Shown: positions 1 through 9,277 of the stretch, one piece after another
Numbering within the stretch: position 1 is the stretch's first letter
Layout of the letters: every line of letters begins with the position of its first letter
Origin: Kitasatospora sp. MMS16-BH015
GTDB taxonomy: Bacteria; Actinomycetota; Actinomycetes; Streptomycetales; Streptomycetaceae
DNA length: 64,000 nucleotides
Direction: 5' to 3'
Assembly: GCF_002943525.1 (NCBI RefSeq)
Contig: NZ_CP025394.1
Span: 6,525,001 to 6,589,000, forward strand
The notes under the pieces: generated by a model
Database searches by the model: none
What the model was told of the DNA's origin: nothing
The model's input: the letters and a program-made list of their open reading frames with translations, nothing else
Made by a program: the position numbers and the translations under genes

Positions 1-292
1 GCTGCACCCAGGACCAGCCCTCGCCCATCTTGTGCCAGGCCACGCTGCCGCCCTCGCCGGAGGCGCCGAGCACCTTGAGCGCGTTCTCCTCGCCGACCTT
101 CCACTTGGCCGACTTCACGAACTGGAACACCCCGACCGACCAGCCCTGGTTCCAGGCCCGCAGGGCCATGCCGAAGGCGGCGGTGGACTTGCCCTTGCCG
201 GGGCCGGTGTGCACGGCGGTGATCGGCAGGGTGCGGCGCTGACGGGTGGTCAGGCCGTCGTCGGGTACGGACTCGGGTACGCCCTTGGGCAT
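1..292 (-). CDS. cobO: Cob(I)yrinic acid a,c-diamide adenosyltransferase, N-terminal part
   Basis: ATP:corrinoid adenosyltransferase of the CobO/BtuR family, which adds the 5'-deoxyadenosyl group to cobalt in adenosylcobalamin synthesis. The first 97 residues are visible and the window edge cuts the rest. A P-loop GPGKGKST lies near residues 30-37 after an ITAVHTG strand, followed by FGMALRAWNQGWSVGVFQF, which is typical of the family. The ATG at 292 lies 3 nt after the stop of the upstream chelatase gene, so it is the last visible gene of the B12 operon. The family call is firm; only the C-terminus is unseen. Confidence 0.93.
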   Translation of the reverse strand, partial: MPKGVPESVPDDGLTTRQRRTLPITAVHTGPGKGKSTAAFGMALRAWNQGWSVGVFQFVKSAKWKVGEENALKVLGASGEGGSVAWHKMGEGWSWVQ

Positions 293-295
293 GGC

Positions 296-2434
296 TCAGG
301 CAGCCTTTCGATCGAAGCGGTCGGAACGGTTCACAGCTCGGTGCGCGTGCACCAGCGCTGCCACGCCCTCGGCGCGCAGCTCGTCCAAGGTGACTGCGGT
401 GCCGCCGAGTTGACCGGCCAGCACCCGGGCCAGGCCGAGCCGCACCGGACCGGCCTCGCAGTCCAGCACCACACTGGCCACGCCCTGGGCGCCCAGCAGC
501 CCGGCGGCCTGCCCGGCCCGGGCCAGCGCGTCCCGCCCGCCGGTGGCCCGGCCGTCGGTGACCACCACCAGCAGCGGACGGCGATGCGGATCCCGCATCC
601 GCTCGACCCGCAGCACCTCGTGGGCCCGTAGCAGGCCGGCGGCCAGCGGGGTGCGGCCACCGGTGGGCAGCTGCTCCAGCCGGGCGGCGCCCACCTCCAC
701 CGAGGAGGTCGGCGGCAGCGCCAGCTCGGCGGCGGCACCCCGGAAGGTGATCATGCCGATCTTGTCCCGGCGCTGGTACGCGTCCATCAGCAGCGAGAGC
801 ACGGCTCCCTTGACGGCCGTCATCCGCTGCCGGGCCGCCATCGAACCGGAGGCGTCCACCACGAACAGCACCAGATTGGACTCCCGCCCCTGGCGCACCT
901 GCTCGCGGAAGTCGTCCTTGCGCAGCACCAGGGCGCGCGAGGCCCGCCCGCGCGCCACCTGGTGCGGGGCGGCGGCGCGCAGCGTCGCGCTCAGGTGCAG
1001 CCGGGCCAGCAGGCCCTGCGGCCGCCGGGCCCGGATGGTGTGCCCGCCGTCGGTCTCGGCGGGGGAGCGGCGCCCCTGGGCGCCCTTCCCCGTCCCGGGC
1101 ACCTTGAACAGCCGGGTCCGGTACGGCTCCCCGGCCGCCGCCACCGGCCCCCCGGCCGGAGCGGACCCCGGTGCCGGGGCCTCGGACGCACCAGGAGCAC
1201 CGCCGGAAGCGGCATCCGACGGAGCCTCGGGCGCAGCCGGCGGAGTCTCGGGCGCGGGAGCCCCGCCGCCCCCGCCGTCCCCGCCGCCCGAGGGGCCGTC
1301 AGGCCCGTCCGACGGTCCCTCGGGACCGGGGTCGTCATCCCCCGGCCCCGTACCGTCAAAAGGGTCGCTGCCCTCCGGAGCCGAGTCCTCCGCAGAGTCC
1401 GCCTCGGCCTGCTCGGCCTGCTCGGCCTGCTCGGCCAGCGTCCGGTCCAGCTGCTCCTCGTCGAGCCCCGGCGCGTCGAAGGGGTTCCGCCGCCGCCGGT
1501 GCGGCAGGGCCAGCTGCGCGGCCTTGCGGACATCCTCCTCCAGCACCTCCACCCGGCCCTCCCAGGCGGCCAGCGCGACGGCCGTGCGGGCCATCACGAT
1601 GTCGGCCCGCAGGCCGTCCACCTCGAAGGCGGCGCAGACGGCGGTGATCTGCCGCAGCGCCCGGTCGGTCAGCTCCACCTGCGGCAGCAGCGCCCGCGCG
1701 GTGGTGATCCGCTCGGCCAGCGCCTCCTCCTCGGCCGCGTACGCAGCCGCGAACGAAGCGGGGTCGGCGTCGTACGCGAGCCGGCGCCGGACCACCTCGG
1801 CGCGCTCGCCGGGCTCCCGGGTGGCGGCGATCTCGACGGTGAGGCCGAAGCGGTCGAGCAGCTGCGGGCGCAGCTCGCCCTCCTCGGGGTTCATGGTGCC
1901 GACCAGCAGGAAGCGGGCGGCGTGCCGCACCGAGACGCCCTCGCGTTCCACGTAGGAGCGGCCCATCGCGGCGGCGTCGAGCAGCAGGTCCACCACGTGG
2001 TCCTGGAGCAGGTTGACCTCGTCGATGTAGAGCACGCCCCGGTGCGCCTTGGCCAGCAGGCCGGGCTCGTAGGCCTTGACGCCCTCGGCCAGCGCCCGCT
2101 CCAGGTCGAGCGAGCCGACGATCCGGTCCTCGGTGACACCGACCGGCAGCTCCACCAGGTGGGCGGGGCGGTCCACGCCGGTGGCCGAGGCGTGCGGGCC
2201 GTCCGGGCACTGCGGGTCGGCGCCGGCCGGGTCGCAGGCGAACCGGCAGCCGGCCACGGTCGCTATCGACGGGAGCAGGCCGGCCAGGGCCCGCACCATG
2301 GTCGACTTGGCGGTGCCCTTCTCGCCGCGCACCAGCACCCCGCCGACGGCGGGGGAGACCGCGTTGAGCAGCAGCCCGAGCCGCAGGTCGGCCATGCCGA
2401 CGATCGCGGTGAACGGGTATCGGACGTCAGTCAT
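296..2434 (-). CDS. Magnesium/cobalt chelatase ChlI-ChlD fusion-type subunit
   Basis: A 712-aa AAA+ chelatase subunit joining a ChlI-like ATPase and a ChlD-like VWA module, of the type that works with CobN to insert cobalt (known for actinobacterial B12 operons; the partner CobN is not in this window). Walker A GEKGTAKS is at 37-44 and Walker B VLYIDEV at 134-140. Three Cys (63, 67, 76) lie between them. After the ATPase comes an acidic, then Gly/Pro/Ala-rich linker of about 130 residues. The VWA domain has a MIDAS motif DASGSM. The start ATG overlaps the cobQ stop (ATGA), so translation is probably coupled. A far longer open frame continues upstream through cobQ, but it is only a shadow of that gene. 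Confidence 0.9.
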   Translation of the reverse strand: MTDVRYPFTAIVGMADLRLGLLLNAVSPAVGGVLVRGEKGTAKSTMVRALAGLLPSIATVAGCRFACDPAGADPQCPDGPHASATGVDRPAHLVELPVGVTEDRIVGSLDLERALAEGVKAYEPGLLAKAHRGVLYIDEVNLLQDHVVDLLLDAAAMGRSYVEREGVSVRHAARFLLVGTMNPEEGELRPQLLDRFGLTVEIAATREPGERAEVVRRRLAYDADPASFAAAYAAEEEALAERITTARALLPQVELTDRALRQITAVCAAFEVDGLRADIVMARTAVALAAWEGRVEVLEEDVRKAAQLALPHRRRRNPFDAPGLDEEQLDRTLAEQAEQAEQAEADSAEDSAPEGSDPFDGTGPGDDDPGPEGPSDGPDGPSGGGDGGGGGAPAPETPPAAPEAPSDAASGGAPGASEAPAPGSAPAGGPVAAAGEPYRTRLFKVPGTGKGAQGRRSPAETDGGHTIRARRPQGLLARLHLSATLRAAAPHQVARGRASRALVLRKDDFREQVRQGRESNLVLFVVDASGSMAARQRMTAVKGAVLSLLMDAYQRRDKIGMITFRGAAAELALPPTSSVEVGAARLEQLPTGGRTPLAAGLLRAHEVLRVERMRDPHRRPLLVVVTDGRATGGRDALARAGQAAGLLGAQGVASVVLDCEAGPVRLGLARVLAGQLGGTAVTLDELRAEGVAALVHAHRAVNRSDRFDRKAA

Positions 2435-3960
2435 TCGGCACTCCTGAGGCTCTCCTGGGGCCGGGGCGCGCCCGGCGGTACGAACGGCAGACCCTCGGCG
2501 GGCACCCCGCCCTCGATCAGCTTCCACAGCGCGTCGGTGTCGGCGTGCTCCTCGATCAGGTCGCCGAGGCGGTCCAGGCGCTCCTCCCGGGCGGCGGCGA
2601 AGCAGGTGTCCGGCGCGGGCACGAAGGCCCGGCCGGCCAACTCGGCCACCTCGCGCAGGAAGGCGCGGCGGAAGCCGTCGTTCTCCAGCGCGCCGTGCCA
2701 GGTGGTGCCCCAGACCGCCCCCTCCCGGCAGCCGTCGAGGAACGCCTCCCCGCCGAGAACCGCCACCACCCCGTGGTGGATCTCGTAGCCCTCCACCCGC
2801 TCGCCGTACGCCTCGCCGACCGGCCGGGCCAGCACCTTTTCCCGGCCGAACTCGACCCGGGTCGGCAGCAGCCCGAGCCCGGGCACCCGGCCGGCCCTGG
2901 ACTCGACCTCGTCCACGATCTCCCGGCCCAGCATCTGGTACCCGCCGCAGACCCCGAGCACCGGCCGCCCCTCGGCGGCCCGGGCCAGGATCGGGGCCTC
3001 CAGCCCGCGCTCGCGCAGCCAGGCCAGGTCGGCCACGGTGGCCCGTGAGCCCGGCAGGATCACCAGGTCGGCGTCGGCCAGCTCCTCGGGCCGGGTGGCC
3101 CAGCGCAGCAGCACGCCCGGCTCCTGGGCCAGGGCGTCCAGGTCGGTGAAGTTGGAGAGCCGCGGCAGCCGCACCACGGCCACCCGCAGCACGTCGGCGC
3201 CGTACGGGCCCTGGACGGACCCCCGGTCGACCACGGTGGTCAGGTCGAGCGAGTCCTCGGCGTCCAGCCAGAGCCCCGAGAGCATCGGCAGGGTGCCCAG
3301 CACCGGACGGCCGGTCAGCTGGTGCAGCATGTCGAGCCCGGGGGCGAGCAGCCGCGCGTCGCCGCGGAACTTGTTCACGAACCAGCCGGCCACGTGCCGC
3401 TGGTCCTGGGGGGAGAGCAGCGCCAGTGTGCCGTACATCGCGGCGAAGACCCCGCCCCGGTCGATGTCGCCGACCACCACCACCGGCAGGTCGGCGGCCA
3501 CCGCCAGGCCCATGTTGGCGATGTCCCGGTCCCGCAGGTTGATCTCGGCGGGGGAGCCGGCGCCCTCGCAGACCACCACCTCGTACCGGGAGCGCAGATC
3601 GGCCAGGCACTCCAGCGCGCGCTCCAGCAGCACCGGCTTGCGCTCGCGGTAGTCCAGCGCGCCGACCTCGGCAACCGGCTTGCCGAGCAGCACCACCTGG
3701 CTGCGCCCGTCGGCCCCGGGCTTGAGCAGCACCGGGTTCATCGCCGCCTCGGGCTCGATCCGGGCGGCCGCCGCCTGCATCGCCTGGGCGCGGCCGATCT
3801 CGGCACCGTCGGCCGTGACGAAGGAGTTGAGCGACATGTTCTGCGCCTTGAACGGCGCGACCCGCACCCCCTGCCGGGCCAGCCAGCGGCAGATGCCCGC
3901 CGTCACCACGCTCTTCCCGGCGTCGGAGGTCGTCCCCGCCACCAGCAGTGCCCCGCTCAC
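2431..3960 (-). CDS. cobQ: Cobyric acid synthase (glutamine-hydrolysing)
   Basis: Amidates the b, d, e and g side chains of adenosylcobyrinic a,c-diamide using glutamine. The 509-aa protein has the N-terminal synthetase domain ([15 protein letters not shown]-loop-like start, [33 protein letters not shown]) and a C-terminal GATase1-like domain with the nucleophile Cys in GVCGGYQ and the His of YEIHHG. The start is GTG at 3960, overlapping the cbiB stop as GTGA, and the stop overlaps the chelatase ATG. Length and motif order are normal for the family. Confidence 0.95.
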   Translation of the reverse strand: MSGALLVAGTTSDAGKSVVTAGICRWLARQGVRVAPFKAQNMSLNSFVTADGAEIGRAQAMQAAAARIEPEAAMNPVLLKPGADGRSQVVLLGKPVAEVGALDYRERKPVLLERALECLADLRSRYEVVVCEGAGSPAEINLRDRDIANMGLAVAADLPVVVVGDIDRGGVFAAMYGTLALLSPQDQRHVAGWFVNKFRGDARLLAPGLDMLHQLTGRPVLGTLPMLSGLWLDAEDSLDLTTVVDRGSVQGPYGADVLRVAVVRLPRLSNFTDLDALAQEPGVLLRWATRPEELADADLVILPGSRATVADLAWLRERGLEAPILARAAEGRPVLGVCGGYQMLGREIVDEVESRAGRVPGLGLLPTRVEFGREKVLARPVGEAYGERVEGYEIHHGVVAVLGGEAFLDGCREGAVWGTTWHGALENDGFRRAFLREVAELAGRAFVPAPDTCFAAAREERLDRLGDLIEEHADTDALWKLIEGGVPAEGLPFVPPGAPRPQESLRSAE

Positions 3961-4988
3961 GCCGCTCCCTTTCGTCGTACATCAGCCACCTTCAGGGGCG
4001 CGGGGAACTGCGCGAGTCGGAAGACACCCTTCCGGCGACCGCTTCTCCCGGAATGACTTGCACCCCGAAACGCCCCAACGAGACCGGTCACACCCAGCGC
4101 AAGCAGCCCGACCCGCCGCGAAAGCCGACAGGCCCGCTCCACGTCATCCACCGTCACCGCCCGCAGCTCCGCGCCGAGCACCGGCCGGTGTTCCACTCGC
4201 TCGCCGTACTGCAGCGTCCCGCCCAGCCGGACACCCAGCGCGCCCGCGAAGGCCGACTCCGCCTGCCCGGCGTTGGGGCTCGGGTGCGCGGAGCCGTCGC
4301 GCCGCCAGACCTTCCACGCCGTACGCGGCTCCGGCGCCGCCGCCACGGTGAGCAGCGCGGTGAGCCGGGCGCCGGGCCAGCCGGCCACGTCGTCCAGGCG
4401 GGCGGCGGCCCAGCCGAAGCGCAGGTAGCGGGGGGAGCGGTGGCCGACCATCGCGTCCAGCGTGTTGACGGCGCGGAAGGCCAGCAGGCCGGGGGTGCCG
4501 GCCAGCGCGCCCCAGACCAGGGCGTTGACCACGGCGTCGGCGGTGTTCTCGGCCACCGACTCGACCACGGCCCGGGCCAGCTGCGCCTCGTCCAGCCCGC
4601 TCGGGTCCCGCCCGCACAGGTGCGGCAGCCGCTGGCGGGCGGCGGTCAGGTCGCCGGCCCGCAGGTGGCCGCCGATGGTCCGGGCCTCCCGGGTCAGCGA
4701 GGTGCCGCCGAGCACCGTGAAGGTCGCGGCGGCGGCCAGCCCGGCCCGGCGGCGCCCGAGCGCCCGGTCGGCGAGCACGGCCCCGGCCGCCACACCGCCC
4801 ACGCAGAGGGCGGTGTGCAGCGCCCCCACGCCCCGGTGGTCGCGCCAGAGCGCCCGCTCCAGGCGGTGCGCGGCGGAGCCGAACAGGGCCACGGGGTGCC
4901 CGCGCCGGGGGTCGGCGAACAGGGCGTCGGCCAGATAGCCCGCCGCACTGCCGAGGGCGAAGGCGGTGCCCCGCCTCAACGCGCGCAC
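3957..4988 (-). CDS. cobD: Adenosylcobinamide-phosphate synthase (CobD/CbiB), membrane protein
   Basis: CbiB/CobD integral membrane protein that attaches the aminopropanol arm to cobyric acid. The N-terminus [21 protein letters not shown] and internal [31 protein letters not shown] are family signatures. I chose the GTG at 4988 (343 aa): the frame is open up to 5192, but the upstream part is the cobalamin riboswitch. An oddity is the C-terminus: the last ~20 residues ([11 protein letters not shown]...) are encoded by a copy of the dispersed repeat (3994-4014), so the gene ends inside a repeat. It is the first gene of the operon and overlaps cobQ. Confidence 0.9.
   Translation of the reverse strand: MRALRRGTAFALGSAAGYLADALFADPRRGHPVALFGSAAHRLERALWRDHRGVGALHTALCVGGVAAGAVLADRALGRRRAGLAAAATFTVLGGTSLTREARTIGGHLRAGDLTAARQRLPHLCGRDPSGLDEAQLARAVVESVAENTADAVVNALVWGALAGTPGLLAFRAVNTLDAMVGHRSPRYLRFGWAAARLDDVAGWPGARLTALLTVAAAPEPRTAWKVWRRDGSAHPSPNAGQAESAFAGALGVRLGGTLQYGERVEHRPVLGAELRAVTVDDVERACRLSRRVGLLALGVTGLVGAFRGASHSGRSGRRKGVFRLAQFPAPLKVADVRRKGAA
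3994..4014 (+). repeat. Dispersed GCGCGGGGAAC repeat, copy 1 (inside cobD 3' end)
   Basis: The motif GCGCGGGGAACTGCGCG, preceded by AGGG, recurs at 6138-6158 (inverted), 9136-9156 and 56248-56319 (inverted pair). Elsewhere it sits just downstream of genes. Here it lies in the coding 3' end of cobD. It looks like a terminator-type repeat common in streptomycete genomes; this function is inferred. Confidence 0.75.
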
Positions 4989-5065
4989 TGCGCAGCGGGC
5001 ATGGGCAGCGGTACGTACGCCACGGTGACGGGTGTCCTCACTCAGGGTCCGCGCCCTGGCTCGAC

Positions 5066-5235
5066 GAACCGGAGGTGAGAGTCTCCTGGCTCCCGGGGCC
5101 CTGAACGGGCTGCCCGGTGACAGTGGCGGGACCGCGCCGGACTCGCACCGGCTTCCTCTGCTTGCCTCCGTTTGGCTGAAAGATCCCACCACGCGCCCCG
5201 ACCGGGAGTCAACAAACCACCCCGGTGGGCTTGGT
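5066..5235 (-). ncRNA. Cobalamin riboswitch
   Basis: Read on the minus strand, this leader contains the conserved B12-aptamer core: GGAAGCCGGTGCGAGTCC at about 5139-5156, directly followed by GGCGCGGTCCCGCCACTGT, and then the B12 box AGCCAGGAGACTCTC at about 5078-5092. It lies about 80 nt upstream of the cobD start and should repress the cobD-cobQ-chelatase-cobO operon when adenosylcobalamin is plentiful. The outer boundaries are approximate because the P1 stem and expression platform were not folded. Confidence 0.92.
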
Positions 5236-5386
5236 CACCAGCGGCCCCCGCCGGATGCCCCCGACGGTCCGTCAGTACCTCCGAAGCAGGTGCCCTGCTC
5301 ACCGGGGCCGGGCTGTGCGATCCGCCAGGGCCCGTCCGGGCCCGGCGGTCGGGCTTCGTGCGTTCAGCGGCTGGGGGACGACCGAA

Positions 5387-5411
5387 ATGCCCCCGTACGG
5401 TCAGGGGGCAT
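5387..5411 (+). promoter_or_regulatory. Inverted repeat over the start codon of the HTH gene
   Basis: ATGCCCCC (5387-5394) and GGGGGCAT (5404-5411) form a perfect 8-bp inverted repeat with a 9-nt spacer, ending at the ATG (5410) of the downstream HTH gene. It could be an operator for autoregulation or an mRNA hairpin hiding the ribosome-binding site. Both roles are inferred. Confidence 0.5.
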
Positions 5412-6075
5412 GCGACGCAGACCGCTTCCTCCTGCCCCCACCCCCGTGCCCTTCTCCCCGTCCGCAGCCCGCGCCCACCGCGCCGGCCTGGGCCTCACCC
5501 CGGACCAGGTGGCCGAGGGCCTGGCCGCCCACGGCGTCCGGCTGCTCCCGGGGCACGTGCTCGCCTGGGAGACCGGCCAGCTGCACCCCACCGAGGAGGA
5601 GTTCGTCGCCCTGGCCCGCGCCCTCTGGTGCCCGCCCGCCCAGCTGATGGGCACCCCGCCCGCCACCCTGCGCGACTTCCGACTCGCCCGCGAGCTCACC
5701 CAGGAGCAGGCCGCCGCCCGCATCGGCCTCACTCTCCCCGCCTACCAGAAGGCCGAGGCCACCGGCCGCTGGACCGGCGACGAGGACCAGACCCACGCCC
5801 TCGCCCTCACCTTCGACCTCCCCCTCCGCACCCTGGTCACCGTGACCGGCCGTCAGTCCGAACTCGACCAGCGCCTCCGCAGCTGCGTGGACGGCCGCTG
5901 GCAGGCCCAACTCAAGCCCGTCGCCCGCCTGGTCCCCGCCCCGCCCGAAGCCCTCTCCGCCGCCCTGGCCACCCTCCAGTCCGAGTACCAGATCCCCCTC
6001 CACTGGGGCACCCCGGCCGCCGCTCCGACCACGCCGCTGGCCGAACGCTTCTGGCACCTTCTGGGAGAGCGCTAG
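5410..6075 (+). CDS. XRE-like helix-turn-helix transcriptional regulator
   Basis: A 221-aa protein with two consecutive helix-turn-helix-like segments. The first is around residues 25-75 (LGLTPDQVAEGLAAHGVRLLPGHVLAWETG). The second, clearly XRE-like, is around 90-140 (FRLARELTQEQAAARIGLTLPAYQKAEATG). The C-terminal ~80 residues carry no recognised domain. I chose ATG 5410 because the frame open further upstream runs through the antisense of the cobalamin riboswitch. The target is unknown; the inverted repeat over the start suggests autoregulation. A divergent relation to the B12 operon is possible but unproven. Confidence 0.75.
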   Translation: MRRRPLPPAPTPVPFSPSAARAHRAGLGLTPDQVAEGLAAHGVRLLPGHVLAWETGQLHPTEEEFVALARALWCPPAQLMGTPPATLRDFRLARELTQEQAAARIGLTLPAYQKAEATGRWTGDEDQTHALALTFDLPLRTLVTVTGRQSELDQRLRSCVDGRWQAQLKPVARLVPAPPEALSAALATLQSEYQIPLHWGTPAAAPTTPLAERFWHLLGER

Positions 6076-6137
6076 TTGCACCATCAGGGGAGCAGCCTGG
6101 GCATCCATGTAGGACAGCAGCAGAGTGCACGGTCGGC

Positions 6138-6158
6138 CGCGCCGTTCCCCGCGCCCCT
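6138..6158 (-). repeat. Dispersed GCGCGGGGAAC repeat, copy 2 (inverted)
   Basis: The reverse complement of the repeat (CGCGCCGTTCCCCGCGCCCC) lies between the HTH gene and the hydrolase gene. A partial companion (GTTGCACCATCAGGGG) directly follows the HTH stop codon, resembling the inverted pair at 56248-56319. It probably acts as a terminator after the HTH gene. Confidence 0.65.
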
Positions 6159-6255
6159 GGAAACCCCAGCTGGCGTACCAACGGTGGCAACAATCCGGCC
6201 TCCGTAGTGAACTGGGCGACGGACCACCCGTCACCCCATCCCCCGGGAGAGTGCC

Positions 6256-7377
6256 ATGCGCCGGCAGACCGCCGCCTTCACCGCCGCAGCCGCCGTCGGG
6301 GCCGGAGCGGCGGTGCTGCTGCTCGGCCGCAAGGTGTCCGAGCAGGCAGTGCGGCCCGGTGCGCTGCCGGCCCCCGGCGGGCCGCCGCCGGTGTTGAAGG
6401 TGGTGCAGCTGGCGGCCGGCCGGATCACGCTGACCCGTACGCCGGAGGCCCTGCGCCCGGGCAGGTACGCGCTGGAGTGGGGCGAGGACGGGCACGCGGT
6501 GGTGGGCGAGGTGGTCGGCCAGGACGCCCGTACCGTGACCCGCCGGCTGGAACGCGCCGACACCGGCACCCTCACCCCCGGTACCCAGCTGCGCCTGACC
6601 CCGCGCGTCCTGCGGGGCGACCCGACCTCCGCTCTGGCCCTGCCGTTCACCGAGACGACCGCCGCCGGGGAGCTCGGCCCGCTGCCGGCCTGGCTCACGC
6701 CGGGGGTGCGCGGCACCTGGGTGGTCCTGGTGCACGGCCCCGGCGCGGACCGCGAGCAGGCGCTGCCGGTGCTGCCCACCCTGAGTTCGCTCCGTCTGCC
6801 GACCCTCACCGTCACCTACCGGGGTGACGCGGGTGCGCCGGCCTCCCCGGACGGGATGGGCCACTTCGGGGAGACGGAGTGGCGGGACGTGGAGTCGGCC
6901 GTCCGCCTGGCGCTCGACTCGGGCGCGGGCCGGGTGGTCCTATACGGCTGGTCGCTGGGCGCGACCATCGCGCTGCAGACCGCCGCCCGCTCGGACTGGC
7001 GGGACCGGATCGCCGGGCTGGTGCTGGATTCGCCGGTGCTCGACTGGTCGGAGACGGTCCGCCGGGGCGCGGTGCTGGCCGGTGCCCCGGCCGAGCTCGC
7101 CGGGCTGGGGGTGCTGGCGGCCGAGGGCCGGACCGGGGTGGATCTGGCCGGCTTCGCCCGGCTGGCCTCCGGCGCGGACCTGGAGGTGCCCGTGCTGCTG
7201 CTCCAGAGCCCCGAGGACGCCGTCGCACCGGCCCTGGCGGCCACCGCCCTGGCCGAGCGCCGCCCCGAGCTGGTGAGCCTGCACAGCGTCCCGGGCGCCG
7301 CCCACGCGGCCCTGTGGAACGCCGACCCGGACGGCTACGCGGAGGCGCTGCGCCGCTTCCTCACTCCCCTGCTCTGA
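6256..7377 (+). CDS. Membrane-anchored or secreted alpha/beta hydrolase
   Basis: A 373-aa alpha/beta-hydrolase fold protein. The N-terminus (MRRQTAAFTAAAAVGAGAAVLLLG) is a single hydrophobic segment that could be an uncleaved anchor or signal. A ~120-residue beta-rich region precedes the hydrolase domain. Catalytic elements are visible: oxyanion-side HG in VVLVHGPGAD, nucleophile Ser in LYGWSLGATIA (GxSxG), the acid in LLLQSPEDAV and the base His in GAAHAALWN. Substrate is unknown. It lies downstream of the HTH gene with a 180-nt gap, so probably under its own promoter. Confidence 0.85.
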   Translation: MRRQTAAFTAAAAVGAGAAVLLLGRKVSEQAVRPGALPAPGGPPPVLKVVQLAAGRITLTRTPEALRPGRYALEWGEDGHAVVGEVVGQDARTVTRRLERADTGTLTPGTQLRLTPRVLRGDPTSALALPFTETTAAGELGPLPAWLTPGVRGTWVVLVHGPGADREQALPVLPTLSSLRLPTLTVTYRGDAGAPASPDGMGHFGETEWRDVESAVRLALDSGAGRVVLYGWSLGATIALQTAARSDWRDRIAGLVLDSPVLDWSETVRRGAVLAGAPAELAGLGVLAAEGRTGVDLAGFARLASGADLEVPVLLLQSPEDAVAPALAATALAERRPELVSLHSVPGAAHAALWNADPDGYAEALRRFLTPLL

Positions 7378-7618
7378 ACCCTGCTCCGACCCCCTGCCCC
7401 GGACCCCGCCGCGGAACGCCCCCGGTGCGCCCCCACCGTGCTTCCGGAACACCCCGGAAACCTGACCTGACCATGGCGTGTCCATGGCACGAACCTGTCG
7501 CCGGGCGCCCCGGTTTGCGGCGGCTTGCCCGATCTTCGGCGGCTCCCGGCCCCGGAACCCGAAAGAACCGGGCGACCGGATGTGACAGAAGGCCCGTGCA
7601 CGGGGAAGACTGCACGGC

Positions 7619-9124
7619 GTGACGTCTCGGAATCCGCGCGACCGTGATGCCCCGCTCCAGCCGACGATCGGTACCGGTGCGACGGTGACCCGTCTCCCGG
7701 GAGCGGCCCGCCGTCCTGATGGCCCCCGCTCGGCCGACGCCCTCGGCCCGGGCCGCCGCCGCACGCCCGCGAAGCCCGGCCGGGGCCGGGTGCCGGTGCC
7801 GGACGGCTTCCCCGCCCCCGCCGAGCTCGCCCCGTTGGCCCGGCGGATGCTCGCCGACGCCGTGCGGATCGCCCGCTGGGCCGGCGAGCTCGACCAGGTC
7901 GACAAGCGCGGCGAACTGCTCCCCGAGGACGCCCGCGCCGCCGGCCGCGCCCTCGCCATGACCGTCGGCGCCGCCGCCAAGGCCTGGGGCCAGGCCCTGC
8001 TGATCGGCCTGGTGGAGGCCCGCGACGGCGGCGCCGCCCCCGGTTGGCGCCTGCACGCCTGGGAGCACGACGACGAGGCCGTGGTCCGCGGCTGGTCCGC
8101 CCTGTTCGACGCCTGGACGCTGCTCGCCCCCGTCCCGCCCGCCCCGCTGCGCGGCGTCTTCGCGCTGCTCGCCGGTCAGGCCGTGGACCAGGCCCCGCAG
8201 CTGCTCTCCTTCCTCCACCTGGTGGACGGCCCGGTGGCCGACAGCGAGCTTCTGGAGCTGCTCCGCCGGGGCCTGGACGAGCGCCGCCACGGCGCGGGCA
8301 CCGGCACCGCCGTGCTCTCGCCCGTCCCGCACGCGGCCTCCGCCGTCTCCGCCGTCCGCGGCACCTGCCGCGAGCCGCAGTTCGACACCCCGCCGGCCCT
8401 GGCCGACGTGGCGGCCGTCCTGGACTGGATGCTGGACGGCCTGGCCGCCGTCGGCGCCGTGGTCCGCCGGGACGAGGCCGCCGAACTCTCCCCGCTCGGC
8501 CACTGGGCCGTCCGGGCCAAGCTGGAGGAGATCTGCACCGTCGCGCAGACCGCCGCCGGCCACATCGAGCAGAGCGCCCTCGAACTCCTCGACGCCTGCG
8601 CCCGCTACTCCCCGGGCCCGGCCCGGGCCGAGTACCGCGCCTGGGTCGCCGCCCGCCCGGCCGACCGCGCCGTGGCCGAGCTGCTCGACGCCGCCCAGGG
8701 CGAGGACGCCCTCCGCCGCGGCCTCGCCTTCGAGGCCCTCCGGGTGGCCGGCGGCACCGCCGAACAGGCCGTCCGCGCCGCCGTCGACCTCCCGGTCCTG
8801 CGCCCCTACGCCCTGCTCTGGCTCGCCGAGCAGTCCGAGGAGGAGGGCATCGCCCCCTCCGACGTGCTGACCGCCGAGGACGCCGCCTGGCTCTGGGTCG
8901 ACACCGCCGCCGCCGTCCTCGACCACGGCGAAACGGAACTCCTGGTGGGCCACGTCGAGGGAGCCTCCGCCGGCGAGCCCGTCCGCCTCTTCAACCGCGC
9001 CCGCCAGTCCGGCCACCCCCGCGCCGCCTCGGTCCTGACGGCCGTCAGCTCCGTCCACCCCGACCCGGCGGTAGCCAGAGCAGCCAGGCGGAGTGCTTTC
9101 AGCGTCCATAGAGGCGGGGCGTAA
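7619..9124 (+). CDS. Conserved hypothetical protein, mostly alpha-helical
   Basis: A 501-aa protein that I do not recognise. The first ~60 residues are Pro/Arg/Gly-rich and look disordered. The rest is Ala/Leu/Glu-rich and predicted to be soluble and helical, with no signal peptide or membrane segment and no obvious catalytic motif. GTG 7619 is the only reasonable start near the beginning of coding character. It ends in a composite repeat/terminator region and faces pssA convergently. Codon use matches its neighbours, so it is likely a real, lineage-typical gene. Confidence 0.7.
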   Translation: MTSRNPRDRDAPLQPTIGTGATVTRLPGAARRPDGPRSADALGPGRRRTPAKPGRGRVPVPDGFPAPAELAPLARRMLADAVRIARWAGELDQVDKRGELLPEDARAAGRALAMTVGAAAKAWGQALLIGLVEARDGGAAPGWRLHAWEHDDEAVVRGWSALFDAWTLLAPVPPAPLRGVFALLAGQAVDQAPQLLSFLHLVDGPVADSELLELLRRGLDERRHGAGTGTAVLSPVPHAASAVSAVRGTCREPQFDTPPALADVAAVLDWMLDGLAAVGAVVRRDEAAELSPLGHWAVRAKLEEICTVAQTAAGHIEQSALELLDACARYSPGPARAEYRAWVAARPADRAVAELLDAAQGEDALRRGLAFEALRVAGGTAEQAVRAAVDLPVLRPYALLWLAEQSEEEGIAPSDVLTAEDAAWLWVDTAAAVLDHGETELLVGHVEGASAGEPVRLFNRARQSGHPRAASVLTAVSSVHPDPAVARAARRSAFSVHRGGA

Positions 9125-9135
9125 GTTGCACTACC

Positions 9136-9156
9136 AGAGGCGCGGGGAACGGCGCG
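9136..9156 (+). repeat. Dispersed GCGCGGGGAAC repeat, copy 3
   Basis: A slightly diverged copy (GAGGCGCGGGGAACGGCGCG) starts 12 nt after the stop of the 501-aa gene. It is preceded by GTTGCACTACC, the same lead-in seen after other genes carrying this repeat. Confidence 0.7.
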
Positions 9157-9223
9157 GCCAGCCACCCACTCCGAGCCACTGAGGTCACAGCAGCCCGTTG
9201 CACTATCGGCGGTGCACATACGG

Positions 9224-9260
9224 AAGGGCCCCACTCCGGTTCCCCCGGAATGGGGCCCTT
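9224..9260. terminator. Bidirectional terminator between convergent genes
   Basis: AAGGGCCCCACTCCGG (9224-9239) pairs with CCGGAATGGGGCCCTT (9245-9260): 15 of 16 bp with a 5-nt loop. It lies between the 501-aa gene (plus) and pssA (minus). Confidence 0.85.
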
Positions 9261-9277
9261 CACCGTTCAAAGACCGC

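Noticed and set aside
296-3982. 1228-codon minus-strand open frame covering the chelatase and all of cobQ
   Set aside because: The upstream half is Arg/Gly/Ala-rich and out of frame with the clear cobQ gene. The chelatase has its own start at 2434 and the family begins there.
4989-5192. 68-residue N-terminal extension of CobD
   Set aside because: It is the translated cobalamin riboswitch (aptamer core and B12 box); CbiB-family homology begins at GTG 4988.
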